From Gammaproteobacteria bacterium (GTDB lineage Bacteria; Pseudomonadota; Gammaproteobacteria; UBA6186; Azoamicaceae): a DNA stretch of 64,000 bases. The notes under the pieces were generated by a model. It made no database searches, was not told where the DNA came from, and saw only the letters and a program-made list of their open reading frames with translations. Both the position numbers and the translations under genes were made by a program. Positions 1 through 10,149 of this stretch are shown in pieces (the stretch's first letter is position 1; every line of letters begins with the position of its first letter). The stretch covers positions 60,740 through 124,739 of the forward strand of contig JABDFC010000001.1 of the NCBI GenBank assembly GCA_013286785.1, written 5' to 3'.

Positions 1-1120
1 TGAGTTTCCAAAAACTCCCGGTATAATTTTGTGTCGTGGTGCCTGCCAATGCAACGGCGGTTACCGTCACAATCGGTGCGGTCACATAACTAAAATTTTG
101 ATTAAGATAGGTAAAGCTTCCATTTGAACTGGTGTTTACGGTGCCAAACTGCGGTGTATTGCCAGACACATCAAAATGATCTGGCGTAAAACGGCCCACT
201 ACCAGAGCGCTCGAAACATTGCCACCAGCCCCTAAATAATCACTGCTTGCAATACTGGCCGTTAAATTAATACAGCCCACTTCGTCAAATGAAAAATTCG
301 TTCCCGTAAAATACGGCGCTTTCGAAAACGGCCCAGCGCTACCTGTCACTTTAGTAAACGAACTGCCATTGCCAATCACGCCATTATTATGACTGCCATT
401 TCGTCCTGGATTGGGTGCTAATAATGCCCCCGATTGCAATAATATTCCTTCCGGTGAAGTTTCATTGCCATAGTTTGGCGTCACAACCCCTTGTGCCGTT
501 TGCGGTTGAACATTCACCGTAAAACCATTGCCCGCTTTTTTAAACACCGCATCGGCCAAACACGCAGAAACCGCAGTATTTACCGGCGTTGTGGTCTGTG
601 TTGCGGTATTGCCTGGAATATTAATTGCAAATTGTGCTGGTATCACAATGAAATTCCCACTCGCCCCTGAAGGGCCATTGCTCGACGTATCGTTCACATT
701 CAAGCTTAATTTTCCTGCATCTTTATAATTACCGGTGACAGTCGCTACCCCATTGGTAAAGGCAATTGATTGGGTGGTATGGGTAGCGCTGGAACTGTTT
801 GCAATGGCGGTGCCATTAATCGTCATAGTGATCGTTCCGCTCGTTGGATTGACGTACGTCGTATAAAACCTCAGGGTTTTGACACCGGTATAGCTCGTTA
901 CAATTCCACAACCCGAATCATAAGCGGTTAAATACAGTGTGAAATTATTACCCGCTGTTTCGGTGGTACTGAAGGCCGCGGGCGGTGAAGCCGGTGGATT
1001 AGACACAGCTGTCGCCGTCACCAAAAGACTGGTATGGCTGGAAACACCACACGGACCGGCCGCGACTGGCTGGCAAAACCACACCATTGCTAACAGCAAT
1101 AACCACCGACTCTCTTTCAT
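1..1120 (-). CDS. MshQ-like (DUF6701-type) secreted protein, second tandem copy, 3' end beyond window
   Basis: Minus-strand frame open from ATG at 1120 (MKESRWLLLLAMVWFCQPVAAGPCGVSSHTSLLVTATAVSNPPASPP...) to the left edge with no stop; signal peptide; closely matches residues encoded at about 1900-2950 of the upstream mshQ. Absent from the ORF track because it has no stop in the window. Confidence 0.85.
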   Translation of the reverse strand, partial: MKESRWLLLLAMVWFCQPVAAGPCGVSSHTSLLVTATAVSNPPASPPAAFSTTETAGNNFTLYLTAYDSGCGIVTSYTGVKTLRFYTTYVNPTSGTITMTINGTAIANSSSATHTTQSIAFTNGVATVTGNYKDAGKLSLNVNDTSSNGPSGASGNFIVIPAQFAINIPGNTATQTTTPVNTAVSACLADAVFKKAGNGFTVNVQPQTAQGVVTPNYGNETSPEGILLQSGALLAPNPGRNGSHNNGVIGNGSSFTKVTGSAGPFSKAPYFTGTNFSFDEVGCINLTASIASSDYLGAGGNVSSALVVGRFTPDHFDVSGNTPQFGTVNTSSNGSFTYLNQNFSYVTAPIVTVTAVALAGTTTQNYTGSFWKL

Positions 1121-1132
1121 CGCACGAATCCA

Positions 1133-4100
1133 CTAGTGAGGGACATTTTCCTTTTGATAAATAATCCTCGGATCACCTTGATAAACACCAAAGGTTGCTT
1201 GCCCAATCGGATAATTATTTGTCGTATCCGGCCACGCAAATTCCAACCAAGGGAGATTCGCACCGCCGGTTCCTAAATTCGCGGTAATATTGACATAACC
1301 ACCCGCGTTTGGCGCACTGAGAGAGATATTCAACACACCCTGTTGGAATGTATACGGTGAGGCAATCGTCGGAGTAGTCGTTACACCACTGGAAGGCGCT
1401 AAGGTTAAACTGGAAGCCCCACCCGTAAACGTTGTAGTGGAATCCAGCGTGTTTAAAACCCATCCTGAACTGGTGTAATATTGCGTCTGCATCGGAACGG
1501 TAAGCGCAAGCGAATCAGGCCCAAGCGAGTTGATCACCGCTAAGCGGCCTAATAAAAATTGCTTGCCATTCCCAGTCCCTGTCCCAGAAAAACTGATCCC
1601 ATTACCAGAAGTCGTTGCCCCAAACGCAAATCCCCCCGTTGCACAGCCAGATCCGGTACACGCCACGCCATCGGAATCGCTGATCACTGCAATCTTTAAT
1701 TGAAGCTCGGCAGTTAAGGGCGGTGATAGGTTCGAACCATTCTGCAGTTGTAAGCCACTGCCACCTGAAAACGTGAAAGTCCCTGTTCCATTGGCATTAT
1801 CTACAAATATAGGAGCAGGGATAGAAGCAGACAAGGCTAAACTTGGAATTGTATCGCCAGCAGTAACCGGATAATACCCCTCATTATAAACTGAGTTAAA
1901 CCCACTGCTGCTAAGCTTCCAAAAACTGCCCGTATAATTTTGAGTCGTTGTCCCTGCCAAGGCAACGGCGGTTACCGTCAAAATCGGCGCTGTCACATAA
2001 GTAAAAGTTTGGTTGAGATAGGTAAAGCTTCCGTTAGAACTGATATTGACCGTTCCAAACTGCGGTGTGTTGCCAGAAGCATTAAAATGATCGGGCGTAA
2101 AACGGCCCACCACAATGGAACTCGAAATATTGCCGCCTGCTCCTAAATAATCACCGCTCGCAATACTGGCTGTTAAATTAATGCAACCCACTTCGTCAAA
2201 TGAAAAATTCGTTCCCGTAAAATACGGTGCTTTGGAGAACGGTCCCGCACTGCCCGTCACTTTGGTAAATGAACTGCCATTACCAATCGCCCCATTATTA
2301 GCACTGCCATTTCGCCCTGGATTGGGCGCTAATAACGCTCCTGATTGCAATAAGACCCCTTCTGGAGAAGTTTCATTGCCATAGTTCGGTGTCACGACTC
2401 CTTGCGCCGTTTGCGGCTGAACATTCACCGTAAAACCATCCCCTGCTTTCTTAAAGACTGCATCCGCTAAACACGCAGAGACTGCGGCACTGGATGGCGT
2501 TGTGGTCTGCGTCGCCGTATTGCTTGGAATATTAATCGCAAATTGCGCAGGGATCACAATAAAATTCCCACTTGCCCCCGAAGGGCCACCGCTCGACGTA
2601 TCGTTCACATTTAAGCTTAATTTCCCGGCATCATTATAATTACCCGTGACGGTCGCTACCCCATTGGTAAACGTGATCGATTGCGTGGTTTGCGTGGCGC
2701 TGGAACTGCTGGCAATCGCCGTTCCGTTAATCGTCATGTTGATCGTTCCACTCGTCGGGTTCACGTAGGTCGTATAAAACCGTAGCGTCTTTGCACCTGT
2801 ATAGCTTGTCACAATTCCACAATTACTCGAATCATAGGCGGTTAGATACATCGTGAAACTATTGCCGGCTGTTTCGGTTGTACTGAAGGCGCCCGGCGGC
2901 GAAGCCGGCGGATTAGACACCGCTGTTGCTGTCACCAAAAGACTCGAAGGAATAAAATTAATCGCCCCCGATAAGCCAGAAATGCCCGTATTATTGGTTT
3001 GATAGGCTTTAATGGTAATCGGCGAAGCCCCACTGCTGGGATAACTTAATTGAAAAGTTGTGGTTCCTTGATCACCCGTTACAAATTGATACGTTGCTGT
3101 CCCACTGCTGCCACCACTAAACGTTCCTCCCCCTGAGGTTGAAACCCAAGTACCGGTACTATCCTGAGTTGTCAACGTAATGGCACCGGCATAATTCGTC
3201 ACCGTTTGCCCACTGCTGTTTTGCGCTGTCACCGTGATTGTCATGTTTTGACAGTTCGTCCCTGTGGAAGGCGCACTGACCGAAAATTGTGAGGCTGTAT
3301 TTTGACACGAAGAAAAATTGGGACCAAAATTGGCATTGCTGACAGCAGTACCATCATAAGTAATAATGGTATTTCCATTATTATTCGGGTTGGTGAAACT
3401 GTCATTAACACTATTTATAGAAAGATTCTCACCCGTCACCGCACCCGTCAGTGCCACACCTGTAAATGAGACATTTCCCTGTGAATAAACCAATGCTTTG
3501 ATTTGCGTTGCCGCACTTGAATCACTAATGGTAAAATTACCGTAGGCGTATATAAATAAAGATGCGGCTGAGGTGCCCGAGCCTGTATTCCAACTCACCG
3601 TTTGATTAATCGTTGTATTTGTATCGATAAAAATTCGTGCAGTTCCCGATCCAACCACATTAAATGTCACCGTTCCCCCACTCGAAATAGTGAGGGTTTT
3701 GATCCAATAATCGCCGGGTTGCAAATTAACTTTGGTATTCTGTTTTAACGTTAAAGTATTCATCCGATAAGTGGTTGTACCACCACTGGTATTGGCAGAA
3801 AAATCAAGCGTTCCACCACTATTAACCGTAACCGTTGTATAATCGGTGGTTGCGTTATTAGTCCCTCCTATTGTGGTAGTTCCGTTAGTCCCAACGGTCA
3901 CTGAGCCGCCAGCGCCACTGGAGGTTGAAAAACTTCCAGGACTAATGGTTCCAACGGGTGATCCCGAAGCCGAACAACAGGCTGTATTATTACAAGGAGG
4001 CACTTCGCAATCGTCTCCATCCCCATCGTTTCCAGAAAACGTGCAATCATCTGAATCGCCATCGCTAAAATTTTGATTAATGGTTTTGGTGGATAACACT

Positions 4101-4270
4101 AAACTGGGGTTATTTAATAATTGACTGCCACAACTGTTAAAACTGATCGATTTATTAGAGGCATTACTCTGAAGCCCACCCGGGAAAACTGCTGTACAAA
4201 CATTCGCTAAAGCACTGTGACTCGCGAATAGCGCCACCATTGCTAATAAAGCTAATTCTTTTGCTTTCAT
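1133..4270 (-). CDS. mshQ: MSHA biogenesis protein MshQ-like
   Basis: 1045 aa ORF with signal peptide, Gly/Ser/Thr/Asn-rich, last gene after mshP in an MSHA locus. Confidence 0.8.
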   Translation of the reverse strand: MKAKELALLAMVALFASHSALANVCTAVFPGGLQSNASNKSISFNSCGSQLLNNPSLVLSTKTINQNFSDGDSDDCTFSGNDGDGDDCEVPPCNNTACCSASGSPVGTISPGSFSTSSGAGGSVTVGTNGTTTIGGTNNATTDYTTVTVNSGGTLDFSANTSGGTTTYRMNTLTLKQNTKVNLQPGDYWIKTLTISSGGTVTFNVVGSGTARIFIDTNTTINQTVSWNTGSGTSAASLFIYAYGNFTISDSSAATQIKALVYSQGNVSFTGVALTGAVTGENLSINSVNDSFTNPNNNGNTIITYDGTAVSNANFGPNFSSCQNTASQFSVSAPSTGTNCQNMTITVTAQNSSGQTVTNYAGAITLTTQDSTGTWVSTSGGGTFSGGSSGTATYQFVTGDQGTTTFQLSYPSSGASPITIKAYQTNNTGISGLSGAINFIPSSLLVTATAVSNPPASPPGAFSTTETAGNSFTMYLTAYDSSNCGIVTSYTGAKTLRFYTTYVNPTSGTINMTINGTAIASSSSATQTTQSITFTNGVATVTGNYNDAGKLSLNVNDTSSGGPSGASGNFIVIPAQFAINIPSNTATQTTTPSSAAVSACLADAVFKKAGDGFTVNVQPQTAQGVVTPNYGNETSPEGVLLQSGALLAPNPGRNGSANNGAIGNGSSFTKVTGSAGPFSKAPYFTGTNFSFDEVGCINLTASIASGDYLGAGGNISSSIVVGRFTPDHFNASGNTPQFGTVNISSNGSFTYLNQTFTYVTAPILTVTAVALAGTTTQNYTGSFWKLSSSGFNSVYNEGYYPVTAGDTIPSLALSASIPAPIFVDNANGTGTFTFSGGSGLQLQNGSNLSPPLTAELQLKIAVISDSDGVACTGSGCATGGFAFGATTSGNGISFSGTGTGNGKQFLLGRLAVINSLGPDSLALTVPMQTQYYTSSGWVLNTLDSTTTFTGGASSLTLAPSSGVTTTPTIASPYTFQQGVLNISLSAPNAGGYVNITANLGTGGANLPWLEFAWPDTTNNYPIGQATFGVYQGDPRIIYQKENVPH

Positions 4271-4291
4271 CTTAAAATTCCTTTTATTTCC

Positions 4292-4729
4292 CTATACCCC
4301 CGGTTGAACGACCGTGACATACAACTGCCTAGACGCATAATCTGGGCCAGAAATCCCATACTGACCTTGCGCATTAATTTGAAACGTATTGTAATTGATC
4401 CCGCCTTCCGTAAAAGCAAATTGGGAGCAGGTAACCACCACATTAAAACCTTTCAACCCCCCCTGTGAAAAGGTTAGCGTAGTTGGACTGGTAGGGCAAT
4501 TATAAGTCGTGCTTCCACCTGAACCCACCGCCGGCGCAACTTGATAGATTCCCCACTCCAAACCGCTCTTGGCGGCAAAATAGGCTTTCACCCCTTGGAT
4601 GGTTAAATTAGACGACGCTCCCGTCAGAACACTCAAATTGACAATATAACTTCCGATTAAGGCTAAAATGACGACAATGAATAACGCACTCATAATCGAA
4701 AAACCTTTTTGTGCCATTCTCTGCATCAT
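4292..4729 (-). CDS. mshP: MSHA biogenesis protein MshP
   Basis: 145 aa, MAQKGFSIMSALFIVVILALIGSYIVNLS N-terminus typical of MshP; position in locus. Confidence 0.8.
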   Translation of the reverse strand: MMQRMAQKGFSIMSALFIVVILALIGSYIVNLSVLTGASSNLTIQGVKAYFAAKSGLEWGIYQVAPAVGSGGSTTYNCPTSPTTLTFSQGGLKGFNVVVTCSQFAFTEGGINYNTFQINAQGQYGISGPDYASRQLYVTVVQPGV

Positions 4730-5658
4730 GGTGAATTATCCACTTGAACTTGGCGCATTAACGTAATCGTTTCGCCCCCTTTTGATAACGCAATTTGCAT
4801 GGAAATAATCCCATTTTGTTGTGCAGTCCCTGGCGTATAAACAAAGTCGCAAGTTGCAACATCCTGAGCTAACTGTGCACTAGAAGCTGTACTGAAAGGG
4901 GCAACGGTTGGGTTGGTCGGCTGCACTTGGTTAATGGTATAATTCCAAAACCGTGTGATACTTTGAACCCCCGCAGTCGTGTCACAGACATACGAAATCG
5001 GGGTATCGATGATCTCAATACGTTGGCGAGGTGAAGGTAAGGCAAACGTTGTCGCGGTATTTAAAGTAATGCTGCCTTCACTGGTCCCGTTTGTTAATGT
5101 CACTGTTGTCGTCGGAGGTGTAATGGTCACTGAACCGGGTGGCGGCAAGCAATTAGTACAGCTGGGGGCTGGCACGGTACTGTAAACATTGGCGCCCGGT
5201 GAGGGGTTGTCTGATGGAATGGTTCCCCCGGTATTTGCACCGGTATTGTAAACCACTAAACGGCAAGCATTGGCCATACAAGTCGTATTTGTGGTGGCAA
5301 ATTGAAACTGACCAATCACATCAAATTGAGTATTACTTTGGGTAAAAGACAAATAAGGTCCCACACCTGCCCCGCGATAGCGCATGCCTTCGACCACGTT
5401 GATCATTTCTATCGCAATGCGATTCGCATTATTGGGGTCCACTTTTACCCGTAAACTGTTGGGTACCGCTTGTTGAATATCTCGTGTCATCTGGCGCAAA
5501 GATAAATCGGCAGCATCTGCCAATTCCGCACGTCGAGTCACACTCGTATAAGCAGTAATGGGCCGCGTGATGAAAATAGCCACCACAATCGATAAAATAG
5601 AGGCCAATACCATGGTAATGACCAACTCTATTAATGTAAAACCTTTCGTGGTTTTAAT
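4726..5658 (-). CDS. mshO: MSHA biogenesis protein MshO (prepilin-like)
   Basis: ORF extends upstream of the tracked TTG start; in-frame IKTTKGFTLIELVITMVL prepilin motif; only plausible start between mshD stop and the motif is ATT at 5658 behind AAGGA. Confidence 0.75.
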   Translation of the reverse strand: MKTTKGFTLIELVITMVLASILSIVVAIFITRPITAYTSVTRRAELADAADLSLRQMTRDIQQAVPNSLRVKVDPNNANRIAIEMINVVEGMRYRGAGVGPYLSFTQSNTQFDVIGQFQFATTNTTCMANACRLVVYNTGANTGGTIPSDNPSPGANVYSTVPAPSCTNCLPPPGSVTITPPTTTVTLTNGTSEGSITLNTATTFALPSPRQRIEIIDTPISYVCDTTAGVQSITRFWNYTINQVQPTNPTVAPFSTASSAQLAQDVATCDFVYTPGTAQQNGIISMQIALSKGGETITLMRQVQVDNSP

Positions 5659-5670
5659 AGCAGTGTTTCC

Positions 5671-6120
5671 TTAATAATTGGTTCGATACATACTGTATGT
5701 CATCGTATCCATCCCTAAATGAGAAACGGTGACATCAACGCGAACCGATTGTGTTCCCGCCGTTAACGATCCTAATACAGCTGCGGTTGTATCAACATTG
5801 ACTTGCACCGTATAACCGCTGAGCGCTGCGATTGCGGTTCCCGTTTCATCTGTCGGGGGTTGATTGAGCCCGTTATAATTACAAATGTTGGTATAAGTGG
5901 AACGAGTCCCACTAGGGCATGTCCCTGTTGGAAAATTTTTCGTCGAAATTTCTGTCAAATAAGCTTCTGCAATAGACGCTGCTTGATAGGTTATCATGGG
6001 ATCCCCGCTATACATTCCCGCGATATTCACAGCAAATAGGGTACCCAAAATGGCAATGGCAATCAGTGTCATTGACACCACTAATTCTATGAGCGAATAC
6101 CCTGCCGTTCTTTTCCTCAT
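5671..6120 (-). CDS. mshD: MSHA minor pilin MshD
   Basis: 149 aa, RTAGYSLIELVVSMTLIAIAILGTLFAV prepilin motif; locus order. Confidence 0.8.
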   Translation of the reverse strand: MRKRTAGYSLIELVVSMTLIAIAILGTLFAVNIAGMYSGDPMITYQAASIAEAYLTEISTKNFPTGTCPSGTRSTYTNICNYNGLNQPPTDETGTAIAALSGYTVQVNVDTTAAVLGSLTAGTQSVRVDVTVSHLGMDTMTYSMYRTNY

Positions 6121-6614
6121 TGAATAAATCCTGTTTGGCCCACCACCGTAATCGTGCTGCCACCCACCACAGTGATAGAGTCACTGTTGATCACTGCGCA
6201 ATTGCTGGCACTCAAGGCCTGCCCAAAACCATTAAAATACAACGGCCAATCGGCGGTATAGGTGATGGTTACGGATCCCGGTGCTGTTTTGACATATCCA
6301 CTGAAACGGGTTTCGGGATCAATGACTGCGTTAAAAGTCGTGCCGCTGGTACAGCTGCCGCCTTCCACACGCTGCAGCAAAGTAAAGCTCGTCGAAGTGA
6401 GGTTCACTTGATAGTGTTTGCCCGTCGCAATTGCCAACTTACGTGCATAGCGCAAGCTATTGATCAACTCATCGTGATAAACATCCCTTTGGTACGTCAC
6501 TGTCGTAAAAAATCGAGGAGCCGCGATTGCCGATAATATCCCAATAATGACCAATACCATGACCAATTCGATCATGGTATAACCCCTAGGTAACTGAGTG
6601 GCATTTCTATCCAT
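6117..6614 (-). CDS. mshC: MSHA minor pilin MshC
   Basis: 165 aa, [27 protein letters not shown] prepilin motif; locus order. Confidence 0.8.
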   Translation of the reverse strand: MDRNATQLPRGYTMIELVMVLVIIGILSAIAAPRFFTTVTYQRDVYHDELINSLRYARKLAIATGKHYQVNLTSTSFTLLQRVEGGSCTSGTTFNAVIDPETRFSGYVKTAPGSVTITYTADWPLYFNGFGQALSASNCAVINSDSITVVGGSTITVVGQTGFIQ

Positions 6615-6626
6615 CAGGATGCTGCT

Positions 6627-7166
6627 TTATTGAGAAGTAAATCCAACCAAACCATCGCTCATATCATAGGTGATCGTAATGGGTGAATTGGTTGCTAAAG
6701 TATAAGTACACACGGATCCAGAGGCTGAAACGATATAACATCCATTCGTGGAAGTTGCCGTACAGTTTTGTGCACAACCAGAACACCCCGCAATGGGCGG
6801 ATTGGTTAAGGCCGTATTCCAAATGACCGCACAATCACTGGCTCCAGGTGAAACTTCCTTACTATTATCCAGCCACCCAATCGTATTGACATGGAAGCTC
6901 TGGCTTTCCAAGGTCACGAAAGACCCCCCGGTCGCAGTAGAAGCACCATTCGATACCCAAGCGGCATGGGCAATGCTGAGCACGCCGCTGAAAGCACCCG
7001 CCAATCCTTGATTGGAGGCATCGCGCGCCTGAATGGTCAGATTCGCAAACTTTGGCAATGCGGTGGCTGCTAAGATACCAATCAAAACGATTACAATAAC
7101 TAACTCAATTAAGGTAAATCCTTTTGTTTGAACCGCCGTAGTTCGACTTCCAGTGAGCTCTTTCAT
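6627..7166 (-). CDS. mshA: MSHA major pilin-like protein (MshA/MshB)
   Basis: KGFTLIELVIVIVLIGILAATALPKF motif; start trimmed to MKELTG at 7166 (ORF track start 7253 overlaps mshG). Confidence 0.78.
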   Translation of the reverse strand: MKELTGSRTTAVQTKGFTLIELVIVIVLIGILAATALPKFANLTIQARDASNQGLAGAFSGVLSIAHAAWVSNGASTATGGSFVTLESQSFHVNTIGWLDNSKEVSPGASDCAVIWNTALTNPPIAGCSGCAQNCTATSTNGCYIVSASGSVCTYTLATNSPITITYDMSDGLVGFTSQ

Positions 7167-7203
7167 CCTCGTACTCCTTACTAAAATTATAGTCCGGTGA
7201 TTG

Positions 7204-8430
7204 CTATTTCCCAAGGGCAACCTTCCAAATATCCCACATCGGCAAAAAGACACCCAATGCCAACACTAACACCATTCCCGCAATAATGCAGATTAAGATA
7301 GGCTCTATGGCGTCTCCTAAGCGCGCCACTTCGTAGTCGACTTCCTGCTCATAATAATCTGCAACCTCATCTAATAATTTATCGATCTCACCTGTTTCTT
7401 CCCCAATCGCGAGCATCTGCAAAACCAATGCCGTAAACATTTCACTTTTAGTCGCCCCTACCGTTAATGATTCACCCCGTTCAATATAGGTACGCATGGT
7501 GACAATTTTATCGGCAACATACACATTGTCTGTTGCTTTGGCAATCATATTAATGGCTTCTAATAATGGAACACCGGTCCGGATCGAAAGGGCAAAGCTA
7601 CGCGCAAATCGAGCCAAAAGCGCTCGATTCAGAATACTGCCAATCAGCGGCAGCGATAATTTCCATTTATCCCATTGCCAACGGCCTTTGGGTGTTCGGA
7701 CATAGAAACCAATCCCCATGAATGTCCCAATGATTCCAGCCAAGAGGACATACCAATAATTCACAAAAAAATTCGAACTGGCTATTAAGAGACGGGTTGG
7801 TAATGGCAACGTTGAATGAAATTGCGTAAAAAATTTAGCAAAGGCAGGGATCACTAATATATTAATCACCGTAATGGCAATAGAAATCACAACTAAGACC
7901 GTGATGGGATACCGGATAGCACTGGATATTTGTTTTCTGGTCTGAGTATCACGCTCAAAGTGAACCGCCAATTGACGAAAGACTTCATCCAAACTCCCGG
8001 TATTCTCCCCAACATTAATTAAGGAGGCCATTAAACTGGGGAAAATGTTAGGATGGCGACGGATCCCGACAGAAAAAGATTGTCCTTCCTGCAGCGTCGC
8101 CAAAATATCCGTCATCGCCATTTTCAATCGATAGTTTTTAACACTTTCCCTCACAACATGCACAGCTCGAACAATCGGAACGCCTGCTTTAAATAAGGAG
8201 TTTAATTGGCGACATAAAAAGGTAAGATCCTCCAAACGAGGCATTTCAAACTGTAAAAATGAAGTAAATTTACCATTTTTTTTTTGCTCATCGACATGTA
8301 TGACAATCGAGATAGGCGTCGTCCCATTACGGATCAGTTCGACCGCAACCGCAGACTCGTTGGTGCCATCGATGATTCCAGAAACTTTTTTACCGGCTTT
8401 ATCTCGCCCATCATAATCAAAACGCGGCAT
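7204..8430 (-). CDS. mshG: MSHA pilus inner-membrane platform protein MshG (PilC/GspF family)
   Basis: 408 aa, PilC/GspF family features (FLCRQLNSLFKAGVPI, GxPLLEAI). Confidence 0.88.
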   Translation of the reverse strand: MPRFDYDGRDKAGKKVSGIIDGTNESAVAVELIRNGTTPISIVIHVDEQKKNGKFTSFLQFEMPRLEDLTFLCRQLNSLFKAGVPIVRAVHVVRESVKNYRLKMAMTDILATLQEGQSFSVGIRRHPNIFPSLMASLINVGENTGSLDEVFRQLAVHFERDTQTRKQISSAIRYPITVLVVISIAITVINILVIPAFAKFFTQFHSTLPLPTRLLIASSNFFVNYWYVLLAGIIGTFMGIGFYVRTPKGRWQWDKWKLSLPLIGSILNRALLARFARSFALSIRTGVPLLEAINMIAKATDNVYVADKIVTMRTYIERGESLTVGATKSEMFTALVLQMLAIGEETGEIDKLLDEVADYYEQEVDYEVARLGDAIEPILICIIAGMVLVLALGVFLPMWDIWKVALGK

Positions 8431-8439
8431 CTAAATCCC

Positions 8440-10146
8440 CTAAACAAGATCCCCAGTAATTCGAAACACTTCGGTCAAGGTCGTGTTTCCTGCTATTGCA
8501 CATTCAAATGCTGCTTGGCCCAGTGTTTTGAAATCTTTTTGTGCTTGCGCCGTATGAATAAATTTATTTGAATCGTTTGCTCGGAGTGTATCGGCAAGCT
8601 CAGGACTGATTTCTAAAAATTCATAAATACCCATTCGACCACGATACCCTGAGTTATTACATCTGGAACACCCAATCCCTTTCTTAAAATTGAAGCTTCC
8701 GTGTTCATGTCCTGTAAATCCTTTGATCCAAACCTTTTCTTGTTCTGTTGGGGTATAGTGAGTGCCGCAATTATCACACACTTTTCGAACCAATCGCTGG
8801 GCTATGACGCCTCGTAATGCACCCGCAACTAAAAAGCCCTCGGCTCCCATATCCATCAGCCGCACAGTGCTACTGATGGCATCATTCGTATGCAAAGTGG
8901 AATAAACCATATGTCCGGTCATTGCTGCTCTCAAACCAATTCGCACGGTTTCTTCGTCACGCATTTCACCGACCATGATAATATCTGGATCGTGTCTAAC
9001 CGCCGATCTTAATACATCCGAAAAGTTTAAATTGATTGCTGGATTGACTTGAACTTGATTCACTCTCGGCAAAACATATTCTACCGGATCCTCGATGGTA
9101 ATAATTTTCTTTTCAATACTGTTTAGTTCGCTTAACACTGCGTAAAGTGTCGTTGTCTTCCCGCTACCCGTTGGCCCTGTCACCAATATCATCCCATTGG
9201 GCTGATGGATAAGCTGCCGAACTCTTTCCATCATCTTCGTTTCCATGCCCAATTGTTCTAACTTTAATATACCTTTTGCTTGATCTAACAACCGCAATAC
9301 CACCGCTTCTCCAAAATGTACTGGCATAATCGCGACTCGGACATCAATATTGTGATCCTTAACTTGCACTGCAAAGCGCCCATCCTGCGGCAACCTCTTT
9401 TCTGAAATATTCATATTTGACATCAATTTTATTCGCAATACCAAAGCGGAAATAATTTCTTTTCCTGGAAGAATGTGTTCTTGCAAAACCCCATCGACGC
9501 GCTGTCTGATCCTTAAAATTTTCTCATCTGGCTCAATATGAACGTCGGAAGCGCTCACCTGAACGGCATCTTCAAAAATGGAATTTAATAACTTAACCAC
9601 GGGTGCTGCATCGGCGCTGATAGTGTCGACTTGGGCCACTTGCTCTTCGGACTGAACCATCTCTTCTTTAAGTGCCGCCGCGAAAGAAGTAATTTCCTCA
9701 GTTTTACGGTACACAACATCAAAAAGATGTAACAAATCTGCTTCGATCACAATCGCTATTTTTATATTGCCCGTTAGCTTTCTGGTAAGTTCATCGTAAG
9801 CGACCAAATCGGTTGGATCTGCCATGCCAACCAAATAATTGCCATCGACAATATCCAACAAAATAACCCGATAACGCCTCGCTAATCTTTCAGGTATTTT
9901 TTGAATGATTTCTGGTTTTATGGAATGTTTCTTTAAATCAAGAAATGGAATATTGAGCTGTCTGGAAAGCGCGTGTGCGAGATTCCACTCGCTCATAATG
10001 CCAAGATTAACCAACACATCCCCTAGCTTACCACCTTGGTCTTTTTGTGTATTTAAAGCCAGCTGTAACTGTTCAGGAGTGATTTCTTTTGATTCAACCA
10101 ACAAATCACCCAACTTAAATTTTCTTAGACCGGATTGATTTGACAT
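8440..10146 (-). CDS. mshE: MSHA pilus extension ATPase MshE with N-terminal MshEN domain
   Basis: 568 aa; Walker A GPTGSGKTTTLYAVL, CxxC pair (CDNCG/CSRCN), N-terminal duplicated KLGDxLV motif. Confidence 0.92.
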   Translation of the reverse strand: MSNQSGLRKFKLGDLLVESKEITPEQLQLALNTQKDQGGKLGDVLVNLGIMSEWNLAHALSRQLNIPFLDLKKHSIKPEIIQKIPERLARRYRVILLDIVDGNYLVGMADPTDLVAYDELTRKLTGNIKIAIVIEADLLHLFDVVYRKTEEITSFAAALKEEMVQSEEQVAQVDTISADAAPVVKLLNSIFEDAVQVSASDVHIEPDEKILRIRQRVDGVLQEHILPGKEIISALVLRIKLMSNMNISEKRLPQDGRFAVQVKDHNIDVRVAIMPVHFGEAVVLRLLDQAKGILKLEQLGMETKMMERVRQLIHQPNGMILVTGPTGSGKTTTLYAVLSELNSIEKKIITIEDPVEYVLPRVNQVQVNPAINLNFSDVLRSAVRHDPDIIMVGEMRDEETVRIGLRAAMTGHMVYSTLHTNDAISSTVRLMDMGAEGFLVAGALRGVIAQRLVRKVCDNCGTHYTPTEQEKVWIKGFTGHEHGSFNFKKGIGCSRCNNSGYRGRMGIYEFLEISPELADTLRANDSNKFIHTAQAQKDFKTLGQAAFECAIAGNTTLTEVFRITGDLV

Positions 10147-10149
10147 ATT

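Noticed and set aside
1-1120. mshQ fragment as a pseudogene remnant
   Set aside because: Frame is open, has its own start and signal peptide, and many differences from the other copy are synonymous.
528-1136. Plus-strand ORFs at 528-728 and 939-1136
   Set aside because: Antisense to the mshQ-like coding frames.
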